Positions 33,896-43,042 are shown, counted from the first letter of the stretch. The stretch: DNA of 64,000 nucleotides from Streptomyces sp. ERV7 (GCF_001653515.1 NZ_LYOY01000029.1:806001-870000); one strand, 5' to 3'. Made by a program: numbers and translations. The notes: a model not told the origin generated them from the letters alone.

Positions 33896-34052
33896 GGTCG
33901 TGGCGCAGAATCGTCGGCCGAGGCCACAACCTGCGGAAATGGGAGCACGACGTGCGTGTGTTGTTGTCGACGTATGAGGCAGGTCCGGCGGTGCCGGTGA
34001 GGCGATCGACCACCGCGGTGCAATGGAGCACGGCTGCCCAGGAGGTATCGCG

Positions 34053-36650
34053 ATGACGGAGCAGTACGTCTTGGATCTCCAAGAGGTCGACGAGACGCAG
34101 GTCGCCGTCGTCGGCGGCAAGGGCGCGCAGTTGGGCGGTCTGTCGGGGATCGAAGGCATCCGCGTACCGGACGGCTTCTGTGTGACGACGGACGCCTTCC
34201 GGCGGATCATGACGGAAGCGCCGTCGATCGAGGACCGGCTCGACCGACTGTCGCGCGTGAACCCGGACGACCGGGAGGAGATCCGCAGGCTCAGCGCGCA
34301 GATCCGCGGGGCCATCGAGGGGATCGCCATCCCGGGTGATGTCGCGACGGCGATCACCCGCGCGCTCGCGCGTCTCGGCGAGCAGGCCGCGTACGCCGTA
34401 CGATCCAGCGCGACGGCGGAGGACCTGCCGACGGCCTCCTTCGCCGGCCAGCAGGACACGTACCTGAACGTCATGGGGCCGACGGCGATCCTCCAGCACA
34501 TCAGCCGGTGCTGGGCCTCGCTGTTCACCGAGCGGGCCGTGATCTACCGTCGGCGGAACGGCATCGACGACCGTACGGTCCGGATGGCCGTGGTCGTCCA
34601 GCGGATGGCCTTCCCGCAGGCGGCCGGCATCCTGTTCACGGCCGACCCCGTCACGGGCAACCGGAAGGTCGCCACCGTGGACGCCGGCTTCGGCCTGGGC
34701 GAGGCCCTGGTCTCCGGCCTGGTGAACCCGGATGTCTTCAAGGTGCGAGACGGCGAGATCGTGGCCAAGGGGATCGCCGCCAAACAGCGTGCCGTTCACG
34801 CCCTGCCGGGCGGCGGTACGCAGGAAGTGGCGGTCGACGCGCGGCGGCAGGAGCAGCCGGCGCTGACGGATGCGCAGGTCGTGCGGCTCGTGCGGCTCGG
34901 GCGGCGGATCGAGGCGCACTTCGGCCGCCCGCAGGACATCGAGTGGTGCCTGGTCGATGACGGCTTCCAGATCGTTCAGAGCCGACCGATCACGACGTTG
35001 TTCCCCGTGCCCGAGGCCCGCGACGAGGAGAATCACGTCTACGTGTCCGTCGGTCATCAGCAGATGATGACCGACCCCATGAAGCCCCTCGGGTTCTCCA
35101 TGTGGCAGCTGACGGCCATGGCGCCGATGCACGAGGCGGGCGGGAGGCTGTTCGTCGACGTGACCCGGCGCCTGGCCTCGCCCGCGAGCCGCGCCGCGCT
35201 CCTGGACCTCATGGGGAGAGGCGATCCGCTGGTCAGGGACGCGCTGGAGACCGTTCTCGACCGCGACGACTTCGTCCCCTCGATTCCGGACACGGGTCCG
35301 GGCGGACCGCCGGCCGGTGGTGCGTCCACCCCGGTCGAGACCGATCCGGCCATCGTCACCAAGCTGATCGAGCGCAGCCGGACGTCCGTCGCCGCTCTGG
35401 AGCGCGACATCCGCACGAAGAGGGGACCGGCGCTGTTCGACTTCCTCCTGGAGGCCTTCGAGGAGCACAAGCGGGTCCTGAGCGACCCGCTGAGCATCCA
35501 GGTGATCATGGCGGGGATGGAGGCCACGTGGTGGCTCAACGACAAGCTGGGGGAGTGGCTGGGCGAGAAGAACGCGGCTGACACGCTCACCCTGTCCGCT
35601 CCCGACAACGTCACGTCGGAGATGGGGCTCGCACTGCTCGACGTCGCGGACGTGATCCGCCCGCAGCCGGAGGTGGTGGCGTTCCTGCGGAACGTCGAGG
35701 ACGAGGGCTTCCTGGACGAGTTGGCGAAGCTCGCGGGCGGGACCGAAGCGCGTGACGCCATCCAGGCCTACCTCGACCGGTACGGCATGCGCTGCGTCGG
35801 CGAGATCGACATCACGAGGCCACGGTGGCGCGAGCGCCCCACCACGCTCGTGCCCGTGATCCTCGACAACGTCAGGAACTTCGAGCCGGGCGCCGCCGAG
35901 CGGCGCTTCGAAGAAGGCCGGCAGAAGGCGCGGAAGAAGGAACAGGACGTGCTGACACGCCTGCGGGCCCTGCCGGACGGGGACCGGAAAGCCGCCGAGG
36001 CCAAGCGGATGATCGACCGGGTCCGCACCTTCATCGGGTACCGGGAGTATCCCAAGTACGGCATCATCAGCCGCTACTTCGTCTACAAGCAGGCCCTGCT
36101 GGCGGAGGCCGAGCGCCTCGTGCGGGCCCATGTGCTCGCCGAGAGGGAGGACGTCTTCTACCTCACCTTCCAGGAGTTCCACGACGTCGCACGCTCGCAC
36201 CAGGTGGACGGCCGGCTCATCCAGCAGCGCAAGGACGCGTTCCGGTCGTACCGGGCGCTCACACCGCCCCGGGTGCTCACCTCGGATGGCGAGGCCCTCA
36301 CCGGGGCGTACCGACGTGACGACGTGCCGGTGGGCGCCCTGGTCGGCCTACCGGTCTCCACCGGGACCATCGAGGGCCGGGCCCGCGTCATCCTCGACAT
36401 GGCGGAGGCCGACCTCGAAGCGGGCGACATCCTGGTCACGCCCTTCACGGACCCCAGCTGGTCGCCGCTGTTCGTGGGAATCGCGGGTCTGGTGACGGAG
36501 GTGGGCGGCTTGATGACCCATGGGGCGGTGATCGCCCGGGAGTACGGCCTGCCCGCCGTCGTGGGGGTGGAAGGGGCCACCCGCCTGATCCGGGACGGGC
36601 AACGGATCCGCGTGCACGGAAGCGAGGGGTACGTCGAGATCCTGCCGTGA
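34053..36650 (+). CDS. rph: Rifampin phosphotransferase (rifamycin-inactivating)
   Basis: An 865-residue protein of the PEP-synthase/PPDK fold. The N-terminal ATP-grasp domain (about 1-315) has AYAVRSSATAEDLPTASFAGQ and ILFTADPVTGN, the middle domain (about 315-750) is divergent and would bind rifamycin, and the C-terminal swivelling domain ends with LMTHGAVIAREYGLPAVVG, placing the phosphorylated His at about 823. That motif and length match Rph rather than PpsA, where the sequence is TCHAAI. ATP is used to phosphorylate rifampin. ATG 34053 follows GGAGG by seven bases. The RAE upstream supports the assignment. A PEP synthase cannot be excluded by sequence alone. Confidence 0.9.
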   Translation: MTEQYVLDLQEVDETQVAVVGGKGAQLGGLSGIEGIRVPDGFCVTTDAFRRIMTEAPSIEDRLDRLSRVNPDDREEIRRLSAQIRGAIEGIAIPGDVATAITRALARLGEQAAYAVRSSATAEDLPTASFAGQQDTYLNVMGPTAILQHISRCWASLFTERAVIYRRRNGIDDRTVRMAVVVQRMAFPQAAGILFTADPVTGNRKVATVDAGFGLGEALVSGLVNPDVFKVRDGEIVAKGIAAKQRAVHALPGGGTQEVAVDARRQEQPALTDAQVVRLVRLGRRIEAHFGRPQDIEWCLVDDGFQIVQSRPITTLFPVPEARDEENHVYVSVGHQQMMTDPMKPLGFSMWQLTAMAPMHEAGGRLFVDVTRRLASPASRAALLDLMGRGDPLVRDALETVLDRDDFVPSIPDTGPGGPPAGGASTPVETDPAIVTKLIERSRTSVAALERDIRTKRGPALFDFLLEAFEEHKRVLSDPLSIQVIMAGMEATWWLNDKLGEWLGEKNAADTLTLSAPDNVTSEMGLALLDVADVIRPQPEVVAFLRNVEDEGFLDELAKLAGGTEARDAIQAYLDRYGMRCVGEIDITRPRWRERPTTLVPVILDNVRNFEPGAAERRFEEGRQKARKKEQDVLTRLRALPDGDRKAAEAKRMIDRVRTFIGYREYPKYGIISRYFVYKQALLAEAERLVRAHVLAEREDVFYLTFQEFHDVARSHQVDGRLIQQRKDAFRSYRALTPPRVLTSDGEALTGAYRRDDVPVGALVGLPVSTGTIEGRARVILDMAEADLEAGDILVTPFTDPSWSPLFVGIAGLVTEVGGLMTHGAVIAREYGLPAVVGVEGATRLIRDGQRIRVHGSEGYVEILP

Positions 36651-36665
36651 GGGACCACCGCACCC

Positions 36666-36705
36666 GGGACGCATCGCCTCACCGCGCGCTGAGGCGATGC
36701 GTCCC
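36666..36705. terminator. Stem-loop after rph
   Basis: A perfect 16-bp stem (36666-36681 with 36690-36705) and 8-base loop starts 15 bases after the rph stop. It separates rph from the convergent membrane-protein gene. Confidence 0.75.
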
Positions 36706-36774
36706 CGGTGCGCCGGTGGTCGCTCCCGGCTTCGTCGCCCGGTGGGTTTCGAGGCCACCGCGCCGGCCCCGGAC

Positions 36775-37863
36775 CTACTCGGAGCGGTCGCGCTCAGCGG
36801 TGTCCTTCCGGGCGGCGCGGCGCAGCGTCGAGCGGATGTCGAGGAGGGTCGAGACCCACGCCCAGATCGCCGGTGGCAGCACCACGGCCTTGACCCAGAA
36901 CCACACCGATCCGGGCTCGGGGTGGGCGAGCAGGTCGTACCCCCACCAGAAGCTGAGCGCGCACATGGCCGCGGCCGGGACCAGCTGGATGCGCGCCGAG
37001 CGGCTCGCGCGTCCAGGGTTGTCGGCCAAGCGCAGCGCGTACACCTCGACAGGACCGAACTCCTCGGCCGCGCCGCCGCCGGACGCCCGCAGATGGTCCC
37101 GGGCCTCCTCCCGGCAGCGGGCCGCCGCCGCGGCCGGGTAGCCGTGCCGCCCTCTGAGCAGCTTTTCCAGACGCGCCAGCCAGGCGTCGTCACCGACCGG
37201 CTCCGCCGCGGCACGCCGCCCGAGGAACCAGCGCGCGGCCCGCTCGTCGGACAGCCGGAACCCCGCGACGGCCAGCAGCGCCCCGACGCCGAACAGCGCG
37301 GGTGCGGGCACCTCGACCAACGATCCGGAGGGGACCGCGGTGAACAGGGCGGCGGTTGTCAGTACGAGGGCGCAGACGGCCGCCAGCGTGACGCGCCAGG
37401 CCCGCAGGTGCGCGGCGGCCCGTAGTTCGGGCAGCACCCCGGACACCGTCACGGAGAGTGCGGCCAGCAGCGCCCCGCCCGTCAGCTCGGGCCATCCGGC
37501 CGTCAGCCAGAATCCGTCGCTCACCCAGAGCACGATGCCGAACAGCACTGCCTGAAAGCCCGCCATCACCAGCCCTGTGGTGAACCGGCCGCCAGGTGCG
37601 AACCCGTCCAGGTCGGCGGCGCTGCGCCGCGTCTCGCTGATGCGCTCCGCCGCGACCGTACCGGCGTAGGCGTCCGGCTCGCCGACCACCTCACGGATGG
37701 GCCGCCCGGCCTCCGTCGCGATCTCGTGGACCTCGGCCAGTATCTCGTCGGCGAGCCCGGTCGGCGGGTTGTGGTGGTAGGCCAGCGTGAGTTCGAACTC
37801 CGCGGCCCACCGCTCGTCGTCCTTGTGCGTCCAGACCGGCCGCTGTTCGGTGCCCCGCGTCAT
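36775..37863 (-). CDS. Multi-pass membrane protein partnered with PadR
   Basis: A 362-residue protein: a soluble N-terminal part (about 1-85; WAAEFELTLAYHHNPP, EILAEVHEIATEAGRP) and two helix pairs (TTGLVMAGFQAVLFGIVLW; LTGGALLAALSVTVSGVL; LAAVCALVLTTAALFTAV; ALFGVGALLAVAG), then a second soluble segment and two more C-terminal helices. The N-terminal region resembles the DUF1700/HAAS-type domains commonly encoded beside PadR regulators. Its ATG overlaps the padR stop, so they form one unit. Function is unknown. Confidence 0.78.
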   Translation of the reverse strand: MTRGTEQRPVWTHKDDERWAAEFELTLAYHHNPPTGLADEILAEVHEIATEAGRPIREVVGEPDAYAGTVAAERISETRRSAADLDGFAPGGRFTTGLVMAGFQAVLFGIVLWVSDGFWLTAGWPELTGGALLAALSVTVSGVLPELRAAAHLRAWRVTLAAVCALVLTTAALFTAVPSGSLVEVPAPALFGVGALLAVAGFRLSDERAARWFLGRRAAAEPVGDDAWLARLEKLLRGRHGYPAAAAARCREEARDHLRASGGGAAEEFGPVEVYALRLADNPGRASRSARIQLVPAAAMCALSFWWGYDLLAHPEPGSVWFWVKAVVLPPAIWAWVSTLLDIRSTLRRAARKDTAERDRSE

Positions 37864-38234
37864 CGATCCTCGCCCCCTTCGTCCTCGGGTGTCGTCCGTG
37901 CGGGAGAGCGGCCCCCGGCCAGCGCGCTCACCACGTCGTCCAGGGCTCGCCAGGACCGGTATTCCGCTACGAGCCGGGTGTGGCCGGTGGGGGTGAGGCG
38001 GTAGTACTTCCGCCCCGGCCCGCCGTCTCCGGCGCTCCACCGCACTTCGACGGCGCCCTCTTCCTCCAGCCTGCCGAGGGCCGGGTAGAGGGTGGCCGCC
38101 TTCAGGCCTCCGAGCCCGGCTTCGCCGAGCCGCTGGATGAGCGCGTAGCCGTAGCTCTCGCCCTCGGTGGCCAGCACGCCGAGCAGACACAACGGCAACG
38201 ACGCGCGCAGCCACGCGGCTTGGATGTCCGGCAT
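37860..38234 (-). CDS. PadR-family transcriptional regulator
   Basis: A 124-residue PadR winged-helix protein with the signature LCLLGVLATEGESYGYALIQRL, then ATLYPALGRLEEEGAVEVRW and GRKYYRLTPTGHTRL. It is co-translated (ATGA) with the membrane protein. An inverted repeat CGACTA...TAGTCG lies about 20 bases upstream of its start and is a likely autoregulatory operator. Confidence 0.92.
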   Translation of the reverse strand: MPDIQAAWLRASLPLCLLGVLATEGESYGYALIQRLGEAGLGGLKAATLYPALGRLEEEGAVEVRWSAGDGGPGRKYYRLTPTGHTRLVAEYRSWRALDDVVSALAGGRSPARTTPEDEGGEDR

Positions 38235-38608
38235 GATCCCTCCCCCGCAACCCCGACTAGTTCGATTATGAGAATAGTCGAAGAAATGGAGGAGTTGTCC
38301 AGGGGGGGAGGGGATGGGGAGGGGATGCGGGGAGAGAAGCGCCGATCGGCTGGTTGTCATGCTCAAGGAGCGGGTTCGCCCGTGCAGGTCCGTCTTGGGG
38401 AGGACGCGGATTGGCCCTTCGGGCGGATGGGCGCGAGGCGGCTGGGTGCCAGAGTAGGGAGTCCCCGGTGGGGTGGCATCAGGCATCACGGTCACGGTCG
38501 CTGTGATCGTCGCGGGACGAGCGGACGGTTGGCCCGGTCGTTTCCCCGTGTACCGCTGCCGCCACGGCGTCCGGGGCACCTGCCTCGCACGAAGATCGGT
38601 AACCCGCC
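38235..38608. other. Divergent intergenic region (padR / S33 lipoprotein)
   Basis: 374 bases without a supportable gene. The padR-proximal end holds the candidate PadR operator. The rest shows no clear signal to me apart from the promoter region needed by the lipoprotein peptidase gene. Confidence 0.5.
38254..38280. promoter_or_regulatory. Candidate PadR operator
   Basis: CGACTA (38254-38259) and TAGTCG (38275-38280) form an inverted repeat with 15 bases between arms, in an AT-rich stretch unusual for this DNA, 20 bases upstream of padR. Spacing is typical of a winged-helix dimer site. Confidence 0.55.
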
Positions 38609-40189
38609 ATGCCCTCAGCAGTATCCACCGTGATCCGATCCGGCGTCCTGGTCGTCGCCGCCACGGGTGTCGCGCTCTCCCTCACGGGGTGCCACAAGGT
38701 CGACATGGCCAAGTCCGCCGTGGAGTCCGGACACCCGCCCCGCACCACCTCCGGCCAGGCGCTGCCCGCCGCGTTGAGCGGTCAGAAGGTGGCGTGGCGG
38801 CCGTGTGCGGCGCCGACCGCGGCACAGGGCGGAGGCAGCGCGCCGGGCAGACGGTGGGAGTGCGCCACGGTCAAGGCGCCGCTGGACTACGCAGCGCCGC
38901 AGGGCGAGACGCTCAACCTGGCGCTGATCCGCAACAAGGCCGAACAGCGCGGTGGGAGCGCGGCACTCCTGTTCAATACCGGCGCCCCGGGAACCTCCGG
39001 GGTGGCCGCGCTGCCGCGGCTCGCCTCCGAGTACAGCCGACTGCACGCCCGCTACGACCTGGTCGGCTTCGACGCGCGCGGCGTGGGGGAGAGCTCGGGG
39101 GTGCGCTGTCTGAGCGACGCGGATCTCGACGACCAGGCGGCGATCGACGCCGTTGACGGGCCCGGGCCGGACGCCGGTGGCAACAAGCAGTTCGCGGCGG
39201 CCTGCCGGGCGCGCTCGGGCAAGCTCCTGGCCCATATGGACACCGAGAGCGCCGCCCGCGACCTGGACCTCATCCGCCAGGTGCTGGGGCAAAAGAAACT
39301 GACCTACTTCGGCACGTCCTACGGAAGCAAGGTCGGCGGCGTGTACGCGCACCTCTTCCCCAAGAACGTGGGCCGCATGGTGCTGGACGCGGCACCCGAC
39401 CCGGGGCAGGACGCCCTCCAGGCGTCTGTGAGCAGGGCCGAGGGCTTCCAGCTGGCCCTTGAGCACTTCATGCAGGACTGCGCCTCGACCAGGGGTGTGC
39501 GCTGCCCGACGGGTACGGGCGTGGCCGAGGGCAACCGCAAGGTCATGGAGCTGCTGCGGAAACTCGACGGCAAGCCCCTGCCCGCCCAGCACGGCCGCAC
39601 CCTCTCCCGCTACCGGGCGACCGAGGGGATGGCCGCGGCCCTGTACGACAAGGCGACCTGGAAGCAGCTGGCGGCGGGGCTCGACGAGGCGATGCACCAC
39701 GGGCGGGGCGCGGTGCTGAGTTCACTGGCCGACGGCAGGGGTGACCGCGATGAGCGCGGCCGCTACAGCAACGCCGGTGCCGCCCGGAGAGCCATCACCT
39801 GCGCCGACGACAAGCGCCGCTACAACGCCACCGACGTGCGGCGGGCGCTGCCGCGGCTCCGCCAGGCGTCCCCCGCCTTCGGTGAACCCCTGGCCTGGTC
39901 GCTGTCCCAGTGCGGCAACTGGCCGGTGCCGGGCAAGGCCGTCACCACCGATGTGGACGCCAAGGGCGCGGCGCCCATCGTGGTACTCGGCAACACCGGT
40001 GACCCGGACACCCCTGCGTCGGGAGCGGCGGCGATGGCACGGCGACTGGGCGACAAGGTGGGCGTCCACCTCACCGTGCGCGGCGAGGGCCACGGCGCGT
40101 ACCACACGGGAAACGCCTGCATCACCGGCGCGGTCGATTCCTATCTCATCCAGGGCACCCGGCCGCGCGATGGCCTGACCTGCACCTGA
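38609..40189 (+). CDS. S33-family lipoprotein peptidase (SlpD/tripeptidyl-aminopeptidase-like)
   Basis: A 526-residue exported lipoprotein: signal core VVAATGVALS and lipobox LTGC (Cys28). The alpha/beta hydrolase fold has the catalytic Ser in FGTSYGSKVGG, Asp in VLGNTGDPDTP and His in GEGHGAYHTG, as in Streptomyces SlpD, SlpE and Tap. Members remove tripeptides or dipeptides from secreted proteins. The oxyanion segment reads FNTGAPGTSG, whereas most members have a NPGGPGGSG-type sequence, so activity may be altered. Confidence 0.88.
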   Translation: MPSAVSTVIRSGVLVVAATGVALSLTGCHKVDMAKSAVESGHPPRTTSGQALPAALSGQKVAWRPCAAPTAAQGGGSAPGRRWECATVKAPLDYAAPQGETLNLALIRNKAEQRGGSAALLFNTGAPGTSGVAALPRLASEYSRLHARYDLVGFDARGVGESSGVRCLSDADLDDQAAIDAVDGPGPDAGGNKQFAAACRARSGKLLAHMDTESAARDLDLIRQVLGQKKLTYFGTSYGSKVGGVYAHLFPKNVGRMVLDAAPDPGQDALQASVSRAEGFQLALEHFMQDCASTRGVRCPTGTGVAEGNRKVMELLRKLDGKPLPAQHGRTLSRYRATEGMAAALYDKATWKQLAAGLDEAMHHGRGAVLSSLADGRGDRDERGRYSNAGAARRAITCADDKRRYNATDVRRALPRLRQASPAFGEPLAWSLSQCGNWPVPGKAVTTDVDAKGAAPIVVLGNTGDPDTPASGAAAMARRLGDKVGVHLTVRGEGHGAYHTGNACITGAVDSYLIQGTRPRDGLTCT

Positions 40190-40218
40190 GGTGGGTGGTC
40201 CGCCACGCGGCCGGGCGA

Positions 40219-40244
40219 GGGCCGGGCCATGACGGACCCGGCCC
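40219..40244. terminator. Stem-loop between convergent genes
   Basis: GGGCCGGG (40219-40226) pairs with CCCGGCCC (40237-40244). It lies between the convergent S33 peptidase and phospholipase genes. Confidence 0.6.
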
Positions 40245-40255
40245 GGGGGCCTCTC

Positions 40256-41245
40256 TCAGTGGAAGAGGCGGTCACCGCTGGTGGCCATGCGGTGGGTGGA
40301 GCCGTGGCGGTTCACCCAGTCGCGGATGAGGTTGATGGAGTTGGCACACTGCCAGCTGTCGTCGTACTCGCGCACTCCCGTGAAGGCGCCGTAGCCCGCG
40401 ATGATGCCATCCACGCGCGCATCGCCCAGGAGCTTGTCGACATACCACGGGTCGTTGTACGTGGTCGTCCAGGACAGCGTGGCAGCGAGCCGGCCGGCGG
40501 CACGGTCCTGGGCGCCCTTCTTGAGCTCGGCGCACGTGTTGTAGGTGGGTTCCGTGCAGTTGCCGAAGCCCTTGGTGATGTCGCTGTCGCCGTAGTCCAT
40601 GGCCCGCCGACCGGCAGGAAAACCCGAGCCGGACCGGTTGAACGCTCCTGTGACCTGGTCCCGGGTCCCGGTCGTCGTGATGCCCTCCAGGCCGCCGAGC
40701 CTGCCTTCCAGGCTCTTCCAGCCCCGGCCGCCGACGTCCGGTGTGCTGCCGCCGTGGTACTCGTAGAAACCGTAGAGCACCTGGATGCCGGCAGCCGTCA
40801 GCCTCTGCGCCTTGTCGCGCAGGCCGGCCACGCTGCACCCGCGGTTCTGGGCTTCGCCGCAGTAGTTGGGGTCCTTGATGTCCAGCCAGACCAGCGACAG
40901 TCGGCGCCCCGCGTTGGCGTGGGAGACGATGCGGTCGATCATGCTGTCGAAGCTGGGGCCCCGCCGGTTGTCACCGGCTGACGAACAGTCGTGATAGGCA
41001 CGCCATTCGTTCGGGTTCCACCAGGCGCAGACGTCGATCTCGATGCCGTTGGCGCCGTGCTTGAGCGCGGCGTCCACGCCGTCCAGGGTGTCGACCCGGT
41101 GCGCGATGGCGTAGATCGCCTGACGCTGGTCGGCCGCCGCAGCCCGGGTGGTACCGAGCGTGCCGGCGCCGATGAGCCCGCACAGCGTCGCCACCATGGC
41201 GAGCACCATCCGTAGGCGGGTGCCGTGTCGAAGGTGAGTGGTCAA
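40256..41245 (-). CDS. Secreted phospholipase D of the sphingomyelinase-D/GDPD-like family
   Basis: A 329-residue protein starting at TTG 41245 behind GGGGAA, with a signal peptide (LRMVLAMVATLCGLIGAGTL, cleaved near RAAAA). The mature part follows the sphingomyelinase-D barrel: IYAIAHRVDT with His49, ANGIEIDV with the Mg ligands Glu69 and Asp71, AYHDC with the second catalytic His85, and LVWLDIKDPN with another Mg-ligand Asp. Two Cys pairs are present. The family includes spider-venom and actinobacterial toxins that cleave choline phospholipids. The substrate here is not known. Confidence 0.85.
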   Translation of the reverse strand: MTTHLRHGTRLRMVLAMVATLCGLIGAGTLGTTRAAAADQRQAIYAIAHRVDTLDGVDAALKHGANGIEIDVCAWWNPNEWRAYHDCSSAGDNRRGPSFDSMIDRIVSHANAGRRLSLVWLDIKDPNYCGEAQNRGCSVAGLRDKAQRLTAAGIQVLYGFYEYHGGSTPDVGGRGWKSLEGRLGGLEGITTTGTRDQVTGAFNRSGSGFPAGRRAMDYGDSDITKGFGNCTEPTYNTCAELKKGAQDRAAGRLAATLSWTTTYNDPWYVDKLLGDARVDGIIAGYGAFTGVREYDDSWQCANSINLIRDWVNRHGSTHRMATSGDRLFH

Positions 41246-41701
41246 GAAAGGTTCCCCCTTGTGTGGGTGTCGTGCAGCGAGCAGCGGCAGTTGGAGCCGC
41301 TTGTCCATGTCGGGACGGAAGGTGCCGTGAGCAGGTCCTCGTCGCCAAGCGTCGGCCGACGGCGCATGCCCCCCTGATCCGGGTGGGCCGCCACGGGCCC
41401 ACCGCAGACTTCGGCCCGTCCGCCGGTTCGGTCGATGCCGGCGGGTGCGGAGCCTGGACCCTCCGAGCCTGCCGGGTGCCGCGCCCCGGCCGCCAGGGAA
41501 ACCCGGCACCTAGAGACGTTGGAACACGGAAGAAGGTGTGTTCGGGCAGCCGGTTGTGCCCCGACGGCCGACGCCGTCGATGCGGTGTGACGCAGATCGC
41601 ACGGCGTTCTTTCCTTCGTCGGCAACTCCGCCGCGTGCGGCGGCAACTGAGGGCCGACAGAGAAGTACTCCGCTCCACCTCCGCACAAGGAACGCCATCC
41701 G
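41246..41701. other. Divergent intergenic region (phospholipase D / pectate lyase)
   Basis: 456 bases without a supportable gene. It contains TGTGA-N6-TCGCA at 41586-41601, close to the CRP-type site pattern, 100 bases before the pectate lyase start. No other clear element was found. Confidence 0.45.
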
Positions 41702-43042
41702 ATGCCTGCTTCCTCGCACCGCCGCCTCCCCGCCCGCCGTCGTATCGCCCTGCTCACCACGGGGCTTGTCACCGCGGCGGGGCTGGGCGCCCTGCCGTTC
41801 GCCATGCGCGCCGACGCGGGTGCCGTCGATCTCGCACACGCCGTCCTGGCCGCCCAGGACGGCTGGGCGTCGAGCGGCTCCGGCACCACCGGCGGACAGG
41901 CCGCGGACGCGGCGCACGACGTCACCGTCACCACGCGGGCCGAACTGGTCAAGGCGCTCCGCGCGGGCCCCTCCGGCACCCCGAGGATCATCCGGGTGAA
42001 AGGCCGCATCGACGCCAACACCGACGACCAGGGCCGCCCGTTGACCTGCGCCGACTACGCCAAGGGCACGGGCTACGCGCTCGCCGCCTACCTCAAGGCG
42101 TACGACCCGTCGGTATGGGGACGGTCCAAGGCGCCGTCCGGCGCTCAGGAGTCCGCGCGCGCCGCGGCGCAGGCGAGACAGGCCGCGCGGGTGGGTATCA
42201 CCGTGCCGTCGAACACCACAGTGATCGGCGTGCCCGGCACCGACGCGGGCATCAACGGGGGCAGTCTGCTGGTCCAGAAGGCGGACAACGTCATCATCCG
42301 CAACCTGACCTTCGCCGACACCCGTGACTGCTTCCCCCAGTGGGACCCCAAGGACGGTTCCAAGGGCAATTGGAACTCCGCGTACGACGCCGTCACCCTG
42401 CGAGGGGCGACACATGTGTGGGCCGACCACAACACGTTCACCGACAGCCCGCACCTCGACGCCTCGAACCCGCGCTACTTCGGCCGCGAGTACCAGGTCC
42501 ACGACGGAGCCCTCGACATCACCAAGGCCTCCGACCTGGTCACCGTGTCGCACAACCGCTTCACCGACCACGACAAGACCATGCTCATCGGCAGCAGTGA
42601 CAAGGACACCAAACTCCGTGTCACGCTGCACCACAACGTCTTCCAGGGCATCGTCCAGCGCGCGCCGCTGGCCCGGGTCGGACAGGTTCACCTCTACAAC
42701 AACCACTTCGACACCACCGCGCGCGACGGTTACACCCACAGCTACAGCGTGAACGCGCGTGCCGGCGTGCAGATCGTGGCGCAGAACAACTACTGGACGC
42801 TCTCCGCCGACCGGAAGGTGTCCCAGCTTCTGTCGGGCGACGGTACGGGCGCGTTCGCCGGCAGCGGGAACATGGTCAACGGCTCGGTCACCGACCTCGT
42901 CGCCGCCCACAACGCCGCGAACAGCAAGAAGATCAAGCCTGGCACGGGGTGGAAGCCCGTCCTCGCCGGGGGACTTGAGTCCTCCGCGGCCGGCCTGCCC
43001 GCGTCCCTCGCCCGCCGCGCGGGCTCGGGCGTCCTGAGGTGA
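41702..43042 (+). CDS. Secreted PL1-family pectate lyase
   Basis: A 446-residue exported polysaccharide lyase. The signal peptide covers roughly residues 1-40 (RRRIALLTTGLVTAAGLGALPF, site near ADAGA). The parallel beta-helix shows VIIRNLTFADT, the calcium-binding ATHVWADHNTFTDS, VHDGALDITKASDLVTVSHNRFTDHDKTMLIGSSD and YNNHFD, matching PL1. It cleaves polygalacturonate by beta-elimination outside the cell. ACAAGGA upstream is the likely ribosome site. Confidence 0.92.
   Translation: MPASSHRRLPARRRIALLTTGLVTAAGLGALPFAMRADAGAVDLAHAVLAAQDGWASSGSGTTGGQAADAAHDVTVTTRAELVKALRAGPSGTPRIIRVKGRIDANTDDQGRPLTCADYAKGTGYALAAYLKAYDPSVWGRSKAPSGAQESARAAAQARQAARVGITVPSNTTVIGVPGTDAGINGGSLLVQKADNVIIRNLTFADTRDCFPQWDPKDGSKGNWNSAYDAVTLRGATHVWADHNTFTDSPHLDASNPRYFGREYQVHDGALDITKASDLVTVSHNRFTDHDKTMLIGSSDKDTKLRVTLHHNVFQGIVQRAPLARVGQVHLYNNHFDTTARDGYTHSYSVNARAGVQIVAQNNYWTLSADRKVSQLLSGDGTGAFAGSGNMVNGSVTDLVAAHNAANSKKIKPGTGWKPVLAGGLESSAAGLPASLARRAGSGVLR

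Larger units (their letters stand above)
33594..34052. other. Intergenic region between phospholipase and rifampin phosphotransferase genes
   Basis: 459 bases with no supportable gene; short open frames here overlap the regulatory elements. It contains the phospholipase promoter region, a perfect 11-bp hairpin (33829-33852) and the rifamycin-associated element (33876-33895). The distal part carries the ribosome site GGAGG at 34041-34045. Confidence 0.6.

Noticed and set aside
33672..33977. Short plus-strand open frame across the RAE region
   Set aside because: It spans a hairpin and the RAE, has a Cys/Arg-rich product and no ribosome site. The region is better explained as regulatory.
33696..36200. 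Long minus-strand open frame opposite rph
   Set aside because: Antisense shadow of a well-defined 865-residue enzyme; composition is not protein-like and there is no ribosome site.
34053..36650. Annotation of the gene as PEP synthase (ppsA)
   Set aside because: The swivelling-His motif, the length and the upstream RAE favour rifampin phosphotransferase; PEP synthase is kept only as a fallback.
41263..42327. Plus-strand open frame beginning between phospholipase D and pectate lyase
   Set aside because: It continues into the pectate lyase in the wrong frame and its product is Arg/Pro-rich shadow-type sequence.
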